Shown here: positions 33,693 through 45,540 of the stretch, one piece after another
How the letters are laid out: each line of letters begins with the position of its first letter
How positions within the stretch are numbered: the first letter of the stretch is position 1
From: Oxyruncus cristatus
Taxonomy: Eukaryota > Chordata > Aves > Passeriformes > Cotingidae
DNA: 64,000 nt
Reading direction: 5' to 3'
Assembly (NCBI GenBank): GCA_013399855.1
Contig: VXAY01002221.1
Coordinates: 62,001-126,000 of the forward strand
Notes under the pieces: model-generated
What the model was told of the DNA's origin: nothing
The model's input: only the letters and a program-made list of their open reading frames with translations
Database searches by the model: none
Program-made: the position numbers and the translations under genes

Positions 33693-36276
33693 CAAGTCCT
33701 TCGATTAAAAAAAAGAAGGCAGGATATTTAAGAAGTACAAGTGATAATATACAACTAGATCAGTGGAATATGCTGTCACGGGATAGTAGAAGAAGAAATA
33801 TGTGTGGGAATGTTTCTGTGAGTGACATTGGCAGCTATACATTTTCTTACATAAAATTGACAAAGCTGCTGGTGTTCACATTTTGTTTTTTAAACTGGTA
33901 ACCAACTGGGCAATGAAGGAAATTTGCTTCCACGGTAAAGTATTGCACAATTAAGGCTTCTCTTTTGAGCGCAGAATGCCTTCAGCTTCCAGGGAAGCGA
34001 GATATCTCATAGGCTTCATTCCCTGCCAGATGCTCCGTAGACGTTAATCCACCCATCTGTGAGCCATACACCCTACCCCAGCTGGAGGTGGGATACAGAA
34101 ACACTGGAAAAACAGCCTGGTAAACTGCAGTCACTCCCTGTACTTGCACTGAAATGTGTGGCAGGACAGAGAGAGGAGAGATTTAAGAGAGTAACATATG
34201 TAAGTTATTTCTATTTTTTTTCTCCTAACATTAATGTCATGAATTTGCTGTCGATGTATTGCTTTTATTTAGCTCATTTGGAACTTTTGGAAGTACAGAC
34301 TACTTAAAAAAATCATTCTATGTATTAAAAGAGGAAGCTCAGGCACACATGCAGGATTCCTTCCCGGGGTGTGGTTGCTGTGCTTCGAGGGCGGGACAGG
34401 GACGTGCTTTAGGGAATGAGAGAAGAGACAACAAGGAAAGGGTACAAAGTCATCCACAATTCCTAAAAGGATTTCTGTCCCTCTAATAATCCCAGACCGA
34501 GATAGTTCAGGGCTCTTTCTGAAAGACTAAAACTGAAGAGTCAGAAACCAAAAATTATTTGATTTGTTAGTCAGCTAGTGGTGGGTTTAAAGCTGCAGCC
34601 TGTGTGAGGTGCGGCTCACCTTACAGTTTGAGCTCCACCAGAAAAAAAACAGCTAAAGGGTCTATCAGCCACTAATTTTCAGAACACTCAGAATATTTCA
34701 CAGATAAAGTATTTGGATTTTGAATCGTCATCAACTGCCAAACTTTTAGGAGATCTGAATGTCATTCAGACTACCTTGTGACACAGCAGCAGGTGTGTTA
34801 AAAGAGCCACTTGACCTTGGAGAAATTAATATATCAGTAAAGCATATGAATTCCACTGTTCAACAGGTAACATTTATACTTTCTGCAGAAACCAGCATTT
34901 AATGTTTTCTATCTCACTCTCTCTTTTCCTCTGATGCTTTAGAACTTGATATTTGTCCTCCTCTAGGCAAAAGTAATATTTTATTTCGGTGTTAAAAGGA
35001 AAATATGCAGATTTTAAATGAGAAGAAAAGCTGTTTACAGGCTTTAGACTTCCCTTAGTTTCCAACTTATGGTGCAAAAAGCAATGAAGGTTACTCAAAA
35101 TACAAAACACCATTTGCCTTGGATATCTCACCTCCATTTCAAGTAGTTTTGCACCTGACACTGAGGTCATGATTAAAAACATATCCAAATTGTCTTTTCC
35201 AGAGTACTGTCACAGCTCAGTAATAATTTTCCTCAGTCAAGCAAAGAAATTCATATGATGTTGTCCTTTTTTTTTTCAACAGAAATTGTGAAATGTTGTA
35301 ATAGGTTATATGCTTTAATCTCTGTAAGTCTTGCAGCTCATCACCACTGTAAATAACTTCATTGTTTTTCCATTATTTTTCCATTCCATTTATTGCCCCT
35401 TCCAAGCATTATGCACTAAAAATGTCCCTCTCAGAGTTTGTTGGATGCTTATCAGATATCAAGTAAAGTTGCTGCTCTGCTCTTTCCAGCTGAGAGCCTT
35501 GGTCAGGCTTTTGGGGAGCCAGGAGAAGGAAAACATTCCAATAATTTTTACATGTGGGACACCGCAGAGGAAAAGAGAAGCCTTTGCACTCTGCCAGGAC
35601 ATCTGAGCAGAGCCATAACCAAACAGTCTCATTCCTTAGGTTTCCTTCCCAGTAACGTTGGACTAGAGCAGGGAACTCTCATCTTGCAGAATTGACCCCT
35701 CAGTGTGAAAGGCAGAAAAGTGGTGTATCCACAAAAAATTGTTCTCTTAATTGAAAACAAGCATTTCTGTGTTTTTGACAGGCTGGAGAGCCTTTGGGTG
35801 ACTATCAGTGTCTGTCCACGAAAAATGGAAATAAACTGATGTATAAGGACATTTGTAGCAGAGGAATTTCAACAGACTTTCAATTTCTTATCTCCATGTC
35901 AGATGATTTCCATACATGCATCCATAGTTTTCTCATCTGACCAACTCTTTTTCTTTCTTTCTAGACTCTGGTAAACATAATTGTGAACCTATAAAATCCC
36001 TCTCCTTTTATCCTTTTATGGGGATGCAGCCGTAGCTTTCCACACATTTCCATAGCAGTTCCACACATTTTTAAGGCACTAAAACTGATAGTTGTTCTAA
36101 TGTAATAAGCTTAGAAATTGCATTTATTTAAGCAGTTAATGACTCTTGCTACAGTAAGTTTTCATTAGCTTGTTCTTTATTTTCATTTTGTTTTCAAGTC
36201 CCCTCTATTGTGCAAGGAATAATGAAGCTTGGGATTGTGGCAGAAATTTTTGCTTCACTTGCAAGCAGCAGCAGTT
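33693..36276 (+). other. BRINP3: BRINP3 intron, no feature
   Basis: No exon, LTR or CR1 recognised. The frame at 35438-35695 is a chance open frame without known similarity. Confidence 0.5.
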
Positions 36277-36531
36277 CTCTGAACGGCCTCAAGTTGCACA
36301 AGGAGAGGTTTAGATTAGCTATTAGGAAAAATTTCCTCACAGGAGGGGTTGCAAGGCATGGGAACAGGCTGTCCAGGGAAATGGTAGAGTCCCCACCCCT
36401 GGAGGTTTTCAAAAAACACATGGATGTGGCACTTGAGGATGTGGTTTAGTGGTGCTGGGCTGAAGGATGGACTTGATCTTAGAAGATTTTTCCAAGCTTA
36501 GTGATTCCATGATTCTTTGTTTCTATGAATC
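36277..36531 (+). mobile_element. CR1 LINE 3' fragment
   Basis: CTCTGAACGGCCTCAAGTTG, AGAGGTTTAGATTAGCTATT, a TTCCTCACAGGAGGGGTTG block, GGAACAGGCTGTCCAGGG, the ATGGATGTGGCACTTGAGGA block and a GATTCCATGATTC tail. This is the subfamily with a GTGGCACTTGAGGA block, as at 14390 and 42335. Confidence 0.93.
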
Positions 36532-39500
36532 CTTAGTTCTCTGAATGTTCTGCCCCATTCTGCCTTTCCCAAAATCCCATGAGCACCCTGGAGGTCAGTG
36601 AGGTACATCCTACATCAAGAACTCCTGTACTCATGTAGAGTCCCTTTACAGTTCTTTAGGAGATGATCCCAGTGTACAAGATTCAAAGACTTTGCCCATT
36701 GAAGCACGACACTTCTCCTCATCCCAAAGTTAGTGCACTGCAAATAAAATTGGTTATTGTCATTCTTTGTTACTCAAATTGCTTTACTGGGATACTTAAA
36801 AGTGCCTCAAGTGGCGTGTGCAAGGGCTGGTTTTGTGACCCTCCTTTGCAGTGATTTTCTTAGCCCTGACCGTGGCAGGCTGTCAATCAGCCCTCTCACC
36901 TTTCTCACCAACAATTTCAGATAACCTCAGAGCCTCTGCTTTGGAGGCTTGTTCATCACCAATAAGAAAAGCAAGAAAATGAATTCCAGCAAATGTAGAT
37001 AGATGTGTAACCACAGTAACAATTTGTTTGTATGAGATGTGGAATTCTGCTGACTGTGACTCTGCTGCATCTAAATCATCCTGCCATTCCCTGGAAGAGG
37101 ATTTAACCAGCCTTTTCCTACATGATATGCTGAAAAGTCTCAAAAATTATATCATGATTACACTTTCTAGGCAGGTAGAGCTTTAGTTGCTGCTTTTCTA
37201 TATAAAACCTCCTATAATTCAGGACATCCTGACAGTTCAAAGCAGGGCATTCTTCATTAAATGCTCCCCACTTTGGAATCCACTTGGATTTTGTGTCTTT
37301 CAGAAATGCTTATGCATTTCTGTGCACCTTTATGAGGCTAGAAGGGTTAGCGGACATACACCTGCAGGCTTGAAATATGTAACATGAGACTTTTAAAAAC
37401 ATTTCTTTAGCTTTCAGATGTAAAAGGAGGTATTTGTTTAGGAAACAGGTAATGAACAGTGGACATAATAAGAAATCAAAGCCTGCTTTGAGCAAGTACA
37501 GCCAAGAACCATATAAATACTGTTGAAAAACGCAATGTGAGCAGCACTGCAAGGTCTCGCTCTCAGTTTTAGCCCTCCTGTGTTCTCTCATTAAAACAAG
37601 AAGCAAGAAGTCGGTTGTGAAGTGGCAACAGTGTTTCCTGAATTGACCTCTCCTCTGGTGCCAGTAATAGAACTGGGTCTTTATTAAGCCACTGAGTGTT
37701 CCTGCCTCTTAACATGCCCAGCTGGGCCATGTCTTTTTGAGCACTTATGCCATTTGCATCACAGTGGCAGGACACATGAAAAAAGTCCTGGGGCCATGCA
37801 GCTGTCATTTCTTTAAACTACTGCCACTCCAGCACATTTAAGGCATTAAACAAAATGTGTTTTAATAAGTTCCCTCCGTGTTCAGACCACAAAATATAAG
37901 CTGACACATTGGACTTGAGCGCTAAAGACCCCTTTGTACCTGCTGAGATGGAAGAATCTGGAACAGAAGAGATGAAGGAACATCTGAGCTCCTGGGCAGA
38001 CCCAGCTGCTGCTCCTGAGAAGAGTGAACAGCCTGGACAACCCACTTCTTCCACGTGCCAGCAGGGAGGAACGTGTCCCTGAAATGCAGGGATAGGACTT
38101 AACTGTTTTTTGTGGTTAGCAAACGTAGTTCTGCGGGGGGCTGGAGGCTCTGAGGGAACTGGTTTCTGAGACAGCAGTTCAGCACATTGCTCAGTGTGGG
38201 CTGATGAATAAAGATACCAATAAACCAAATTACAGTAGCTGGGGTACAAATCAATAGTATTGAACTATTGCTGTAATAGTTGTAAACACTCCAGCCATTA
38301 CTTATTATAGATAGAGAGAAAAAAGTGTTCATATGGTTGAAAAAAAATCCATCTATAGAAATAATCCCACAGGACTGGAAGAGACACAACCTGTAAGATG
38401 TCTGTCTTGACCAAAAAGGCCAAGAAACGTAGAAGGAAAGGGATGTGGGCCCCAGAGCCTGCACCCCTTTCCATTGCTGAAGTTTGTTTTCCCTTCAGCT
38501 CTAGATGGAAAAGCTGTTCTTCAGTTCCTTTGCTGTGCCTGACTGTGCTGCCATGAACTGAAACACCTCTCATATTTCACAGCAGCAGAAGTTTTACTCC
38601 ATCCCTGGAGCCTCTATATACCTTCAAGTTTTTTTAAGACCTCAGCTATTTTTGATTTAAAAGCCTCTACGTAACTGCAAATTGTTATTCCATATTAATC
38701 AAAGTCAAAATGTTTACTTACTTTAGCTGCTCTATTCTCAGTGAAGAAAAACACAGTGAAAACTTTAGTGTCCCTCCTGATCCAAAATATGGTGTCTGTA
38801 TCAAGGTGTTCTGTTTTTCTCTTTGTCTCTTTTCTCCACATCTCAGTGCACCATCCCGTAATAGCATCCCTGTATCATTAAATTGGCTTGAGCCAAGACC
38901 GGGCAATCAGTAAATGATGGTTCCCCCTTCTTCCTAGTAACTAGAAAATAATAATACAAAAAAAGCTGCTTGTGTTAAAAAAGAATGAAAATTATTTTAG
39001 TTTATGGTACAGATTAATTAAAAGAATAACATGTAAGAGGGTTATAAGGTTAAATTGTACCTGGTACCGAAGCGGAAAAGAAAACTCTTGATATTTCAAA
39101 TTAACAGCAGTTTTTTGTAAGTTCAGTCTTCCAGTGTTGCTTTATTTTATGTAGATAATGCACATACCTCTGCATGTGGATTTTATTTTAAAACTGTTTT
39201 TTATTTACTCACATTAAAAAAAAAAGTAGGAAACACATCTTTTTTCTCTGCATAGTTCCAGTAAAATTGCCAGACATTATATATAGGACATTGTATATGA
39301 CTTTGTTTTCTGCTGTAGGACAAGTTATAGCTGTGACAAAAACATATGATTGCAGAGACAGCTCTTTATAAGAACGGAAATTTCTTTGGATATAAGGAGG
39401 TTACAGAAAAGGTGCAACATAGAGCTAATAAACCACACAAAGTGTATTCCAGGTGGTATAAAACAAAGAGCAGAAATTACTGAGGAGTGGACAATAGAGA

Positions 39501-40229
39501 TGTAAAATGCAAAACCTGGAAGGACTGTTTCACCTTTTCTCATTTAATTGCATTATATGTTTAATTTCTTCATCCTCTGTTAGACTTCAGTTATTTTTAT
39601 GGTTTAATCTTTCTCCCTCTAGTAACTAATGGGTGATATGATAGAACTAGAGTATTTAACAAGAAAAACTTTAGGTTTATTATTTTAAATGTGCTGCTAA
39701 GAGAAAAAAATTTGTTATGTGGCAAAAGAAATTCAAAGGATTCTGGTTTTGGTGTTTATTTTTATCCACTTGGAAAGAGAATTACCATTTAGAAAAAAAC
39801 AAGGAAAAACTACTATCAGCTGAAATCAATTTTATTGAAAATAACTATATTTTAATTGCATTTTCCTTAACAAAGTAACTTTTATTTTAAGAAAATAAAT
39901 TATGTTCTTCGAAGAATCGTATTTTCCATCCAGCACTGGAAATATTGCAAAGCAAGATTTTGATGTTGTGATAATTTTGGGGGCTACATCTTTGGATACA
40001 GATGTCTTTGCACGGTTTGTGTGACCTGAATAACAAACTCCTGAAGTTTCAAAAATTCTGAAGTCATGGCAGATGCCTTTCTCTACAGCAGATAGTGGAG
40101 CCTGGCATTTGCCCAGGATGAAAGACACCTCCTTGTTTGGGTAGTGAAGATTTTTGAACATTAGCTGTGTTACACCTTTGGGAGTGAAGAACCTGTGCTG
40201 GCATTTTTTGGACTAATTGCAGTAACATA
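36532..40229 (+). other. BRINP3: BRINP3 intron, no feature
   Basis: Nothing recognisable in 3.7 kb. Two minus-strand frames (37818-38249 and 38099-38464) are over 100 codons but lack similarity and start-site context. Confidence 0.5.
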
Positions 40230-40475
40230 TTTAGATTTTTATTAAACATTGGGAAGAAATTCCTCCCTGGGAGGGTGGGGAGGCCCTGGCCCAGGTTGCC
40301 CAGAGAAGCTGTGGCTGCCCCTGGATCCCTGGAAGTGTCCAAGGCCAGGTTGGACGGGGCTTGGAGCAACTTGGGCTAGTGGAAGGTGTCCCTGTCCGTG
40401 GCAGGGAGTGGATCGAGAGGAGCTTTAAGGTTCCTTCCAACCCGAAGCATTTTGTGAGCCTGTGATTCCATATTT
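40230..40475 (+). mobile_element. CR1 LINE 3' fragment
   Basis: GGGAAGAAATTCCTCCCTGG, GAGGGTGGGGAGGCCCTGG, a CCCAGGTTGCCCAGAGAAGC block, TGTCCAAGGCCAGGTTGGAC, AGTGGAAGGTGTCCCTGTCC and TTCCTTCCAACCCGAAGCAT, with a short tail. Confidence 0.94.
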
Positions 40476-42334
40476 CTATTTGTGGAAGTTAATGTATAGT
40501 AGAATATAGCAGAAATGGAAATATATTTGGAAATGGATTGGTGTTTCAGGGAGAGAAGGGGTTTATGTGGGGACATATCAAGTCCTCTTGTCCCAGAAAT
40601 CTGAATCCTTCTTTGCTGATACGTCAGAGAATCATGTTTAGTTCTCAGGTAGAAAGGTATGAAAAATACATGATAGTGCTCTGTAGCAGCAACCTCTCCT
40701 GTCACAAGCTGTGTGTGGAGTTATAGCACTAAGCATTGAAGTGATATTTGATGGAGTCATTAGGACTGAATTCAGCTTCTAGAACCTGCCCTGCAGCAGC
40801 ACCTGAATGCCTCAGAGTGAGGGCATTTTGCTTGAGTGAATTATACAGGGTTTTGCAGGGAACAGAATAAAGTCAGAAATGCTTTCATTACTAAAACCTT
40901 CAGTAACAAAGATTCTCTTCCTCTAAAATGCTGTGCCTTGGTTAAGGAGAACCAATTGATTAATTTTGAAAGGTTTTCTTCCTCCTGCTTTTGGGTTGCT
41001 GTCTAATCCCTCCAGCTGGTACTGGGATTTCTGCCTGGGATTTCGCCACCACCAGATTCATTTGTGTGCACTCAGGGGACAACAAAAACCTTGACTGGGT
41101 GCTCATTAATGCAAAGTCCTTCTTGAGTGCCAATTAAATTTACCATGAACATAGTGTTTACCATCCCATACAAACTGACATGGCTTTATTTCTATACTTC
41201 ATGGTCGGATCTATTAAGGACTTTGTTATAAATTTCTCTGCTTAATGATTGGTTACAAATTTGTTTGCTCTCCCTCCTCACTTCCAATGATATGTTAAGC
41301 ACATTCTGGATATTTTATTTGAAGATTCTAAAGATCCTAACTCTAAATATTAATTAGGAATTAATTATAAATATTTTTTATCCTTATTTTTGAGATAGAT
41401 TTCAATGTTTGCCTTAACTAGAGTCTGCCATGTTATATTTTAAAAGTCCAGAGTCCTTAAGGGCATATCAGAGATTCCAGTCAAGAGAAATTAAAACTGG
41501 TGTTATTTTTAGAAAGATTATTATAAATAAGATTCCTACAATTTTTAAAATTTATTTATATTTAATTAGGAACCTTTTTTTTTATATGAACAGTGTGTTT
41601 CACCCTACTGTACTTGTAAGTAGAAAGACATTTGGTTTCCCTGTAAAAGACAGCCAAGACCAAGCTCTGCTTAGTGGATCCTGATGATGAATTTTTCTTG
41701 TTTTATTCCCCATCCCCCTATTTGTATTGTGCTTTTGTAGAAGAAAAGTATAGGTTGAACCCTTAGGGGTGAGGAAGAGATTGAGAAAGCCAGGAGAGAG
41801 TTACTTGGAGAGGGAACAATCAAGTGAGTTAAGGACTTTTGTGACTTCTAGTGGGCAGGAGGTTGCATCCAGATGAGCTCTAAGGTGTGACTCCGCAGTG
41901 GGAAACTAGAAGCATGAAGGGGGCAGCCAGACTGTGGAGGTGAGGGAGATCCCCTGCAGATTCTGGGAAATCTCTGAAGGGCTAAGACTCAGTGTATCAA
42001 TGTGTACCTGCTGAGCTGGTAAAAGAAAGTCAGGAATCAACAGATAGAAAGCAAATGCATAAGTTAATTTTTCATGTCTATCTTACCCTTTCCAGTTGCT
42101 TTGAGTTTTGTGAAGGTGGACTTGGGCTCAGGCAACTGCTCAGTCTCTGGCTGAAAGATACCATTAATTTACAGGATGAATTGGAACATTGCAGGGATTC
42201 TGGTTTTTTTTGGCAAATGCAGACACTTTCTGAATCCGGACAATATCCCAGTGTGTGCTTGTGTGGGCTGGACTGACATGAAATTCTCATTGGTGAAATA
42301 ATAAGCAGTGCAAAGTCATTGTGTAGAAAAATGC
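40476..42334 (+). other. BRINP3: BRINP3 intron, one faint CR1 scrap
   Basis: About 41330-41600 is very AT-rich. 41850-41895 carries GGCAGGAGGTTGCATCC, then AGATGAGCTCTAAGGTGTGA, which resembles a CR1 3' end. Nothing else recognised. Confidence 0.4.
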
Positions 42335-42580
42335 CAGGACAAGAGGAAATGGCCTTAAGTTGTGCCAAAGAAGTTTTAGATTAAATATTGGGAAAAATGT
42401 CTCCACAGAAAACGTGGTGAGGCTTGGAACAGGCTGCCCAGGGCAGTGTTGGAGTGTTCGAAGTGTGGCTGTGGCACCTGGGACAGGGGTCAGTGGTGAA
42501 CACAGGGGTGGTGCTGGGCTGGCAGTTGGACTTGGTCATCTGAAGGGTCTTTTCCAACCTTAACCATTCTGTGATTCTCT
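42335..42580 (+). mobile_element. CR1 LINE 3' fragment
   Basis: CAGGACAAGAGGAAATGGCC, CTTGGAACAGGCTGCCCAGG, a GTGTGGCTGTGGCACCTGGG block, GACAGGGGTCAGTGGTGA and TCTTTTCCAACCTTAACCAT, with an ATTCTGTGATTCTC tail. Confidence 0.93.
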
Positions 42581-43510
42581 TAATGCAATCAGCAGAAGGG
42601 TAAGCAGAATTTAACTACTTCCAAGGTTTTAAAGCACCACCCAATCTACTGGTGTCATAAAGCCATAAAAAGGAGGATTTTCAGCAAGCTGACATTAATC
42701 TCATGCAATTTATATTAATTTTCTTTTTCTGCACATACTTCTCTTGGGCTCCAGGCAACGCAGGAGTTTTTCGCAAGAAACATTAATGGCAGTAAGTTTT
42801 TATTGCAATAACAGGCCCTCTACCAGCTCTTATCACTTTTTAAGCCAATTTCTTTTTTCATAAATTAAAAAACACTGACCCCCCCAGCAGCTGACTTTCA
42901 TCTGTTTGAGGGAGATATTGCAGATAACTGCAGGTTCACTGTGTCTCTCCCCTCTTCTCTACTACTTTCTAGTGCTTACCGTGGAAAGTTTTAACTATCT
43001 CGAGCAATACAAGATCTCTGGACATTTACTGCCATTAGATAATTTTTAGAGGACATTCCTATCCTTTTGCTTTCTGCCTTCATGGACTGTAAATGTCCTT
43101 ACTAGAGATGAAATTCTCTCAATCCCTTGTTTCTCTGTGCATTTATTTTTTCTACAGCAGCTGAACTGCTCCTACAACATACTCATAATTTTTATATATT
43201 CTGCTGATATGTGTCTAGTTTCAAACATTTCCAAGGGTTTTCCTGGCCATTCTTCATTGCAAATATTTTCATGGACTCGCTTGGACAGGATTTCTTATTT
43301 TATATACACTTTTTACTTGATATGATTTCAATTACTGTGATATTGTCTCTGGCTCTGCTTGACATGCTCTGAAACACAGCGAGCAGGATCTTGCTCCAGA
43401 CATGGCCACTGAATTCTTTTGACTCATCCTGTGACTGGAAATTTGAATGGAAAAAATGCTTTTCTTCATGGCCTTGCAATAATTCAGGAATCAAAGCAGA
43501 TGAAACTCTT

Positions 43511-43641
43511 ATCCCCATCCTTGATGTTTTTCACCACTGGTCTGGATAAAGGTCTGAGTAACCTGGTGTGACCTCAGAGCTGCCCCTGCTTTGGGCAGGA
43601 GTTGGACTAGAGATGTCCTGAGATCCCTGTGTTCCTATGAC
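43511..43641 (+). mobile_element. CR1 LINE 3' fragment
   Basis: TATCCCCATCCTTGATGTTT, a GGTCTGGATAAAGGTCTGAG block, AACCTGGTGTGACCTCAGAG, CTGCCCCTGCTTTGGGCAGG and AGTTGGACTAGAGATGTCC, with a GTTCCTATGA tail. It belongs to a CR1 subfamily with the GAGCTGCCCCTGCTT block. Confidence 0.85.
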
Positions 43642-45000
43642 CCTACTGACATGATCAGCATCTGTTCACAGAAAAATGTTGTGTGTTTGTTTATTTTTAG
43701 TACACTCAGAAAAAAAAATCAAAGATGCTTAGCAAGGCTTTAAACACTTGAGTTGTTTGAATATTTTCACATCTATTTCTGTAATTAATTTTTCACACAT
43801 ATTTTTTAGGAATATATCCCCCCCCCCCGTTTTTTATACACTACACAACAGGGGCTTTTTTTTTTCTCATATCTTTTCTTCAGTCCTTCATTCCTGTTTT
43901 ATCCACAGTGTCACACCTGGAGTATTTCTTCCTCTATAGCCTGTCCACCCACCACTGATCATTTGGAAGTAGGATTCAGAATTAAGGTATAAAACAGCTT
44001 TTGTTTTATGAGATTCAGAAGAAATTACCAGATTTTGTACTATGGTTATAAATTACTTTTTTTTTTTCATTAATAGAATTTATTTTTAAAATTTTACTTC
44101 TTCCATTTTATGTTTAATATTTTGGCCATATCCTTTCCTCTTCAGGATTCTGAGTGGCTGGTTTTTCAGGCTCTCTCAATTCCCATCTCAAGAGGGGGAG
44201 TTATGGGTCTGAGCACATGGCAGCCACGCAGTACCCTACTGTTAGAATTCCTGCTTTGAAATGTGGATCTTTCAGTGTCATTACATGGTATTTATGTGCA
44301 TGAAATTTAAAGGAATCTGTCTTCAGGAAAACACATTGACAACTGTGACACTGTCATTCCAGGATTTTCATCAAAAGGAAGCACATCTCTGGGAAAAAGT
44401 GTTATTTCTCAGCTGCCTCTACCACCTTCAATGCTCAGAGCAAGACCAGTGTGTCATTTTGAGTCACAAAGCAAGTTCTAGCAGGTGATGATTTGTTCAC
44501 CAGCACAAAGGTTAAGTAGACTGCTTTAGGGTACTTACACCTACCCAAAAAGGTGGAATGCAGATTTAAGGTATGAAACTGGGAAAAGTCCCACATTTAG
44601 TTCCTCGGTTTGGCATGTGACTCGCACAGAATGACACTTCTGCTGTTGGCTTTCTGCTGGGGATGAAAGATTTCAGCAAATAGATAAGATTTACAACGCC
44701 ATCAAGGGATAAAATTACATGGGAGAAGGTATGTTCTGATTTACACTTTCAAAGATGAGATAACACTTAAAACACTTGTAGCTAAGTGCAGTAGGATAAA
44801 AGGTGCTAAAGCTCAGTCCCTAATGGATGAACCTGCAATGATCATGCCCTAAACAGGCTAAAATTCCACTATAGTCCAAAGTTAGCTCCACACACTGTGA
44901 ACACACCCTGCTGCTCCACTTCCAAAGGGAAAAATACCATCACAATCAGGCATCCAGAAAGAACTAGAAAGACTCCAAATCCTAATTAATATCTTATAAT
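43642..45000 (+). other. BRINP3: BRINP3 intron, no feature
   Basis: An 11-C homopolymer lies at 43818-43828, with poly-T runs near 43858 and 44058. No coding signal. Confidence 0.5.
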
Positions 45001-45250
45001 TCATAGAATCATAGAATATCCTGAGTGGGAAGGGAGCCATAAGGATCATCCAGTCCAATTCCTGGCCCTGCACAGACACCCCAACAATCCCCCCTGTCCC
45101 GCAGAGCATCGTCCAGACCCTCCTGGAGCTCTGGCAGCCTTGGGGCTGTGCCCACTGCCCTGGGGAGCCTGGTCAGTGCCAACCACCCTCTGGGGGAAGA
45201 ACCTTGTCCTGAGATCCAACCTGACCCTGCCCTGACACAGCTCCAGTCCT
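45001..45250 (-). mobile_element. CR1 LINE 3' fragment (GC-rich subfamily)
   Basis: TCATAGAATCATAGAATATC at the start, then GGATCATCCAGTCCAATTCC, CCTGGAGCTCTGGCAGCC, CCCTGGGGAGCCTGGTCAGT and CTTGTCCTGAGATCCAACCT, in minus-strand CR1 order. It is a close relative of 28721 and 62398. Confidence 0.94.
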
Positions 45251-45452
45251 TGTGCACAGTTTTCAAGTTTTTCAGTCAGATATTCATTCCCATTTGAATA
45301 ATTCCAGAATTTTTTCATAACAGTATTTTTACTTCTTAAAGCAAATTTAATAAATAAATAAATTTAAAAATATTTTTAAGCCCTAATGTTATTTGGTAAC
45401 TGATGTTATAATAGTTTGCTTGTTAAAAAATCCAAACTTTAGGATATAACAT

Positions 45453-45535
45453 GAATCACAGAATCATTAAGGTTGGAAAAGACCCCTAAGATCGAGTCCA
45501 ACCGTTCATTGATCACCAGAGTCATGCTACAAGAT
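45453..45535 (-). mobile_element. CR1 LINE 3' terminus
   Basis: AATCACAGAATCATTAAGGT, then TGGAAAAGACCCCTAAGATC and GAGTCCAACCGTTCATTGAT, is the end of a CR1 subfamily with the AAGGTTGGAAAAGACC word. It is short and 5'-truncated. Confidence 0.85.
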
Positions 45536-45540
45536 AGACT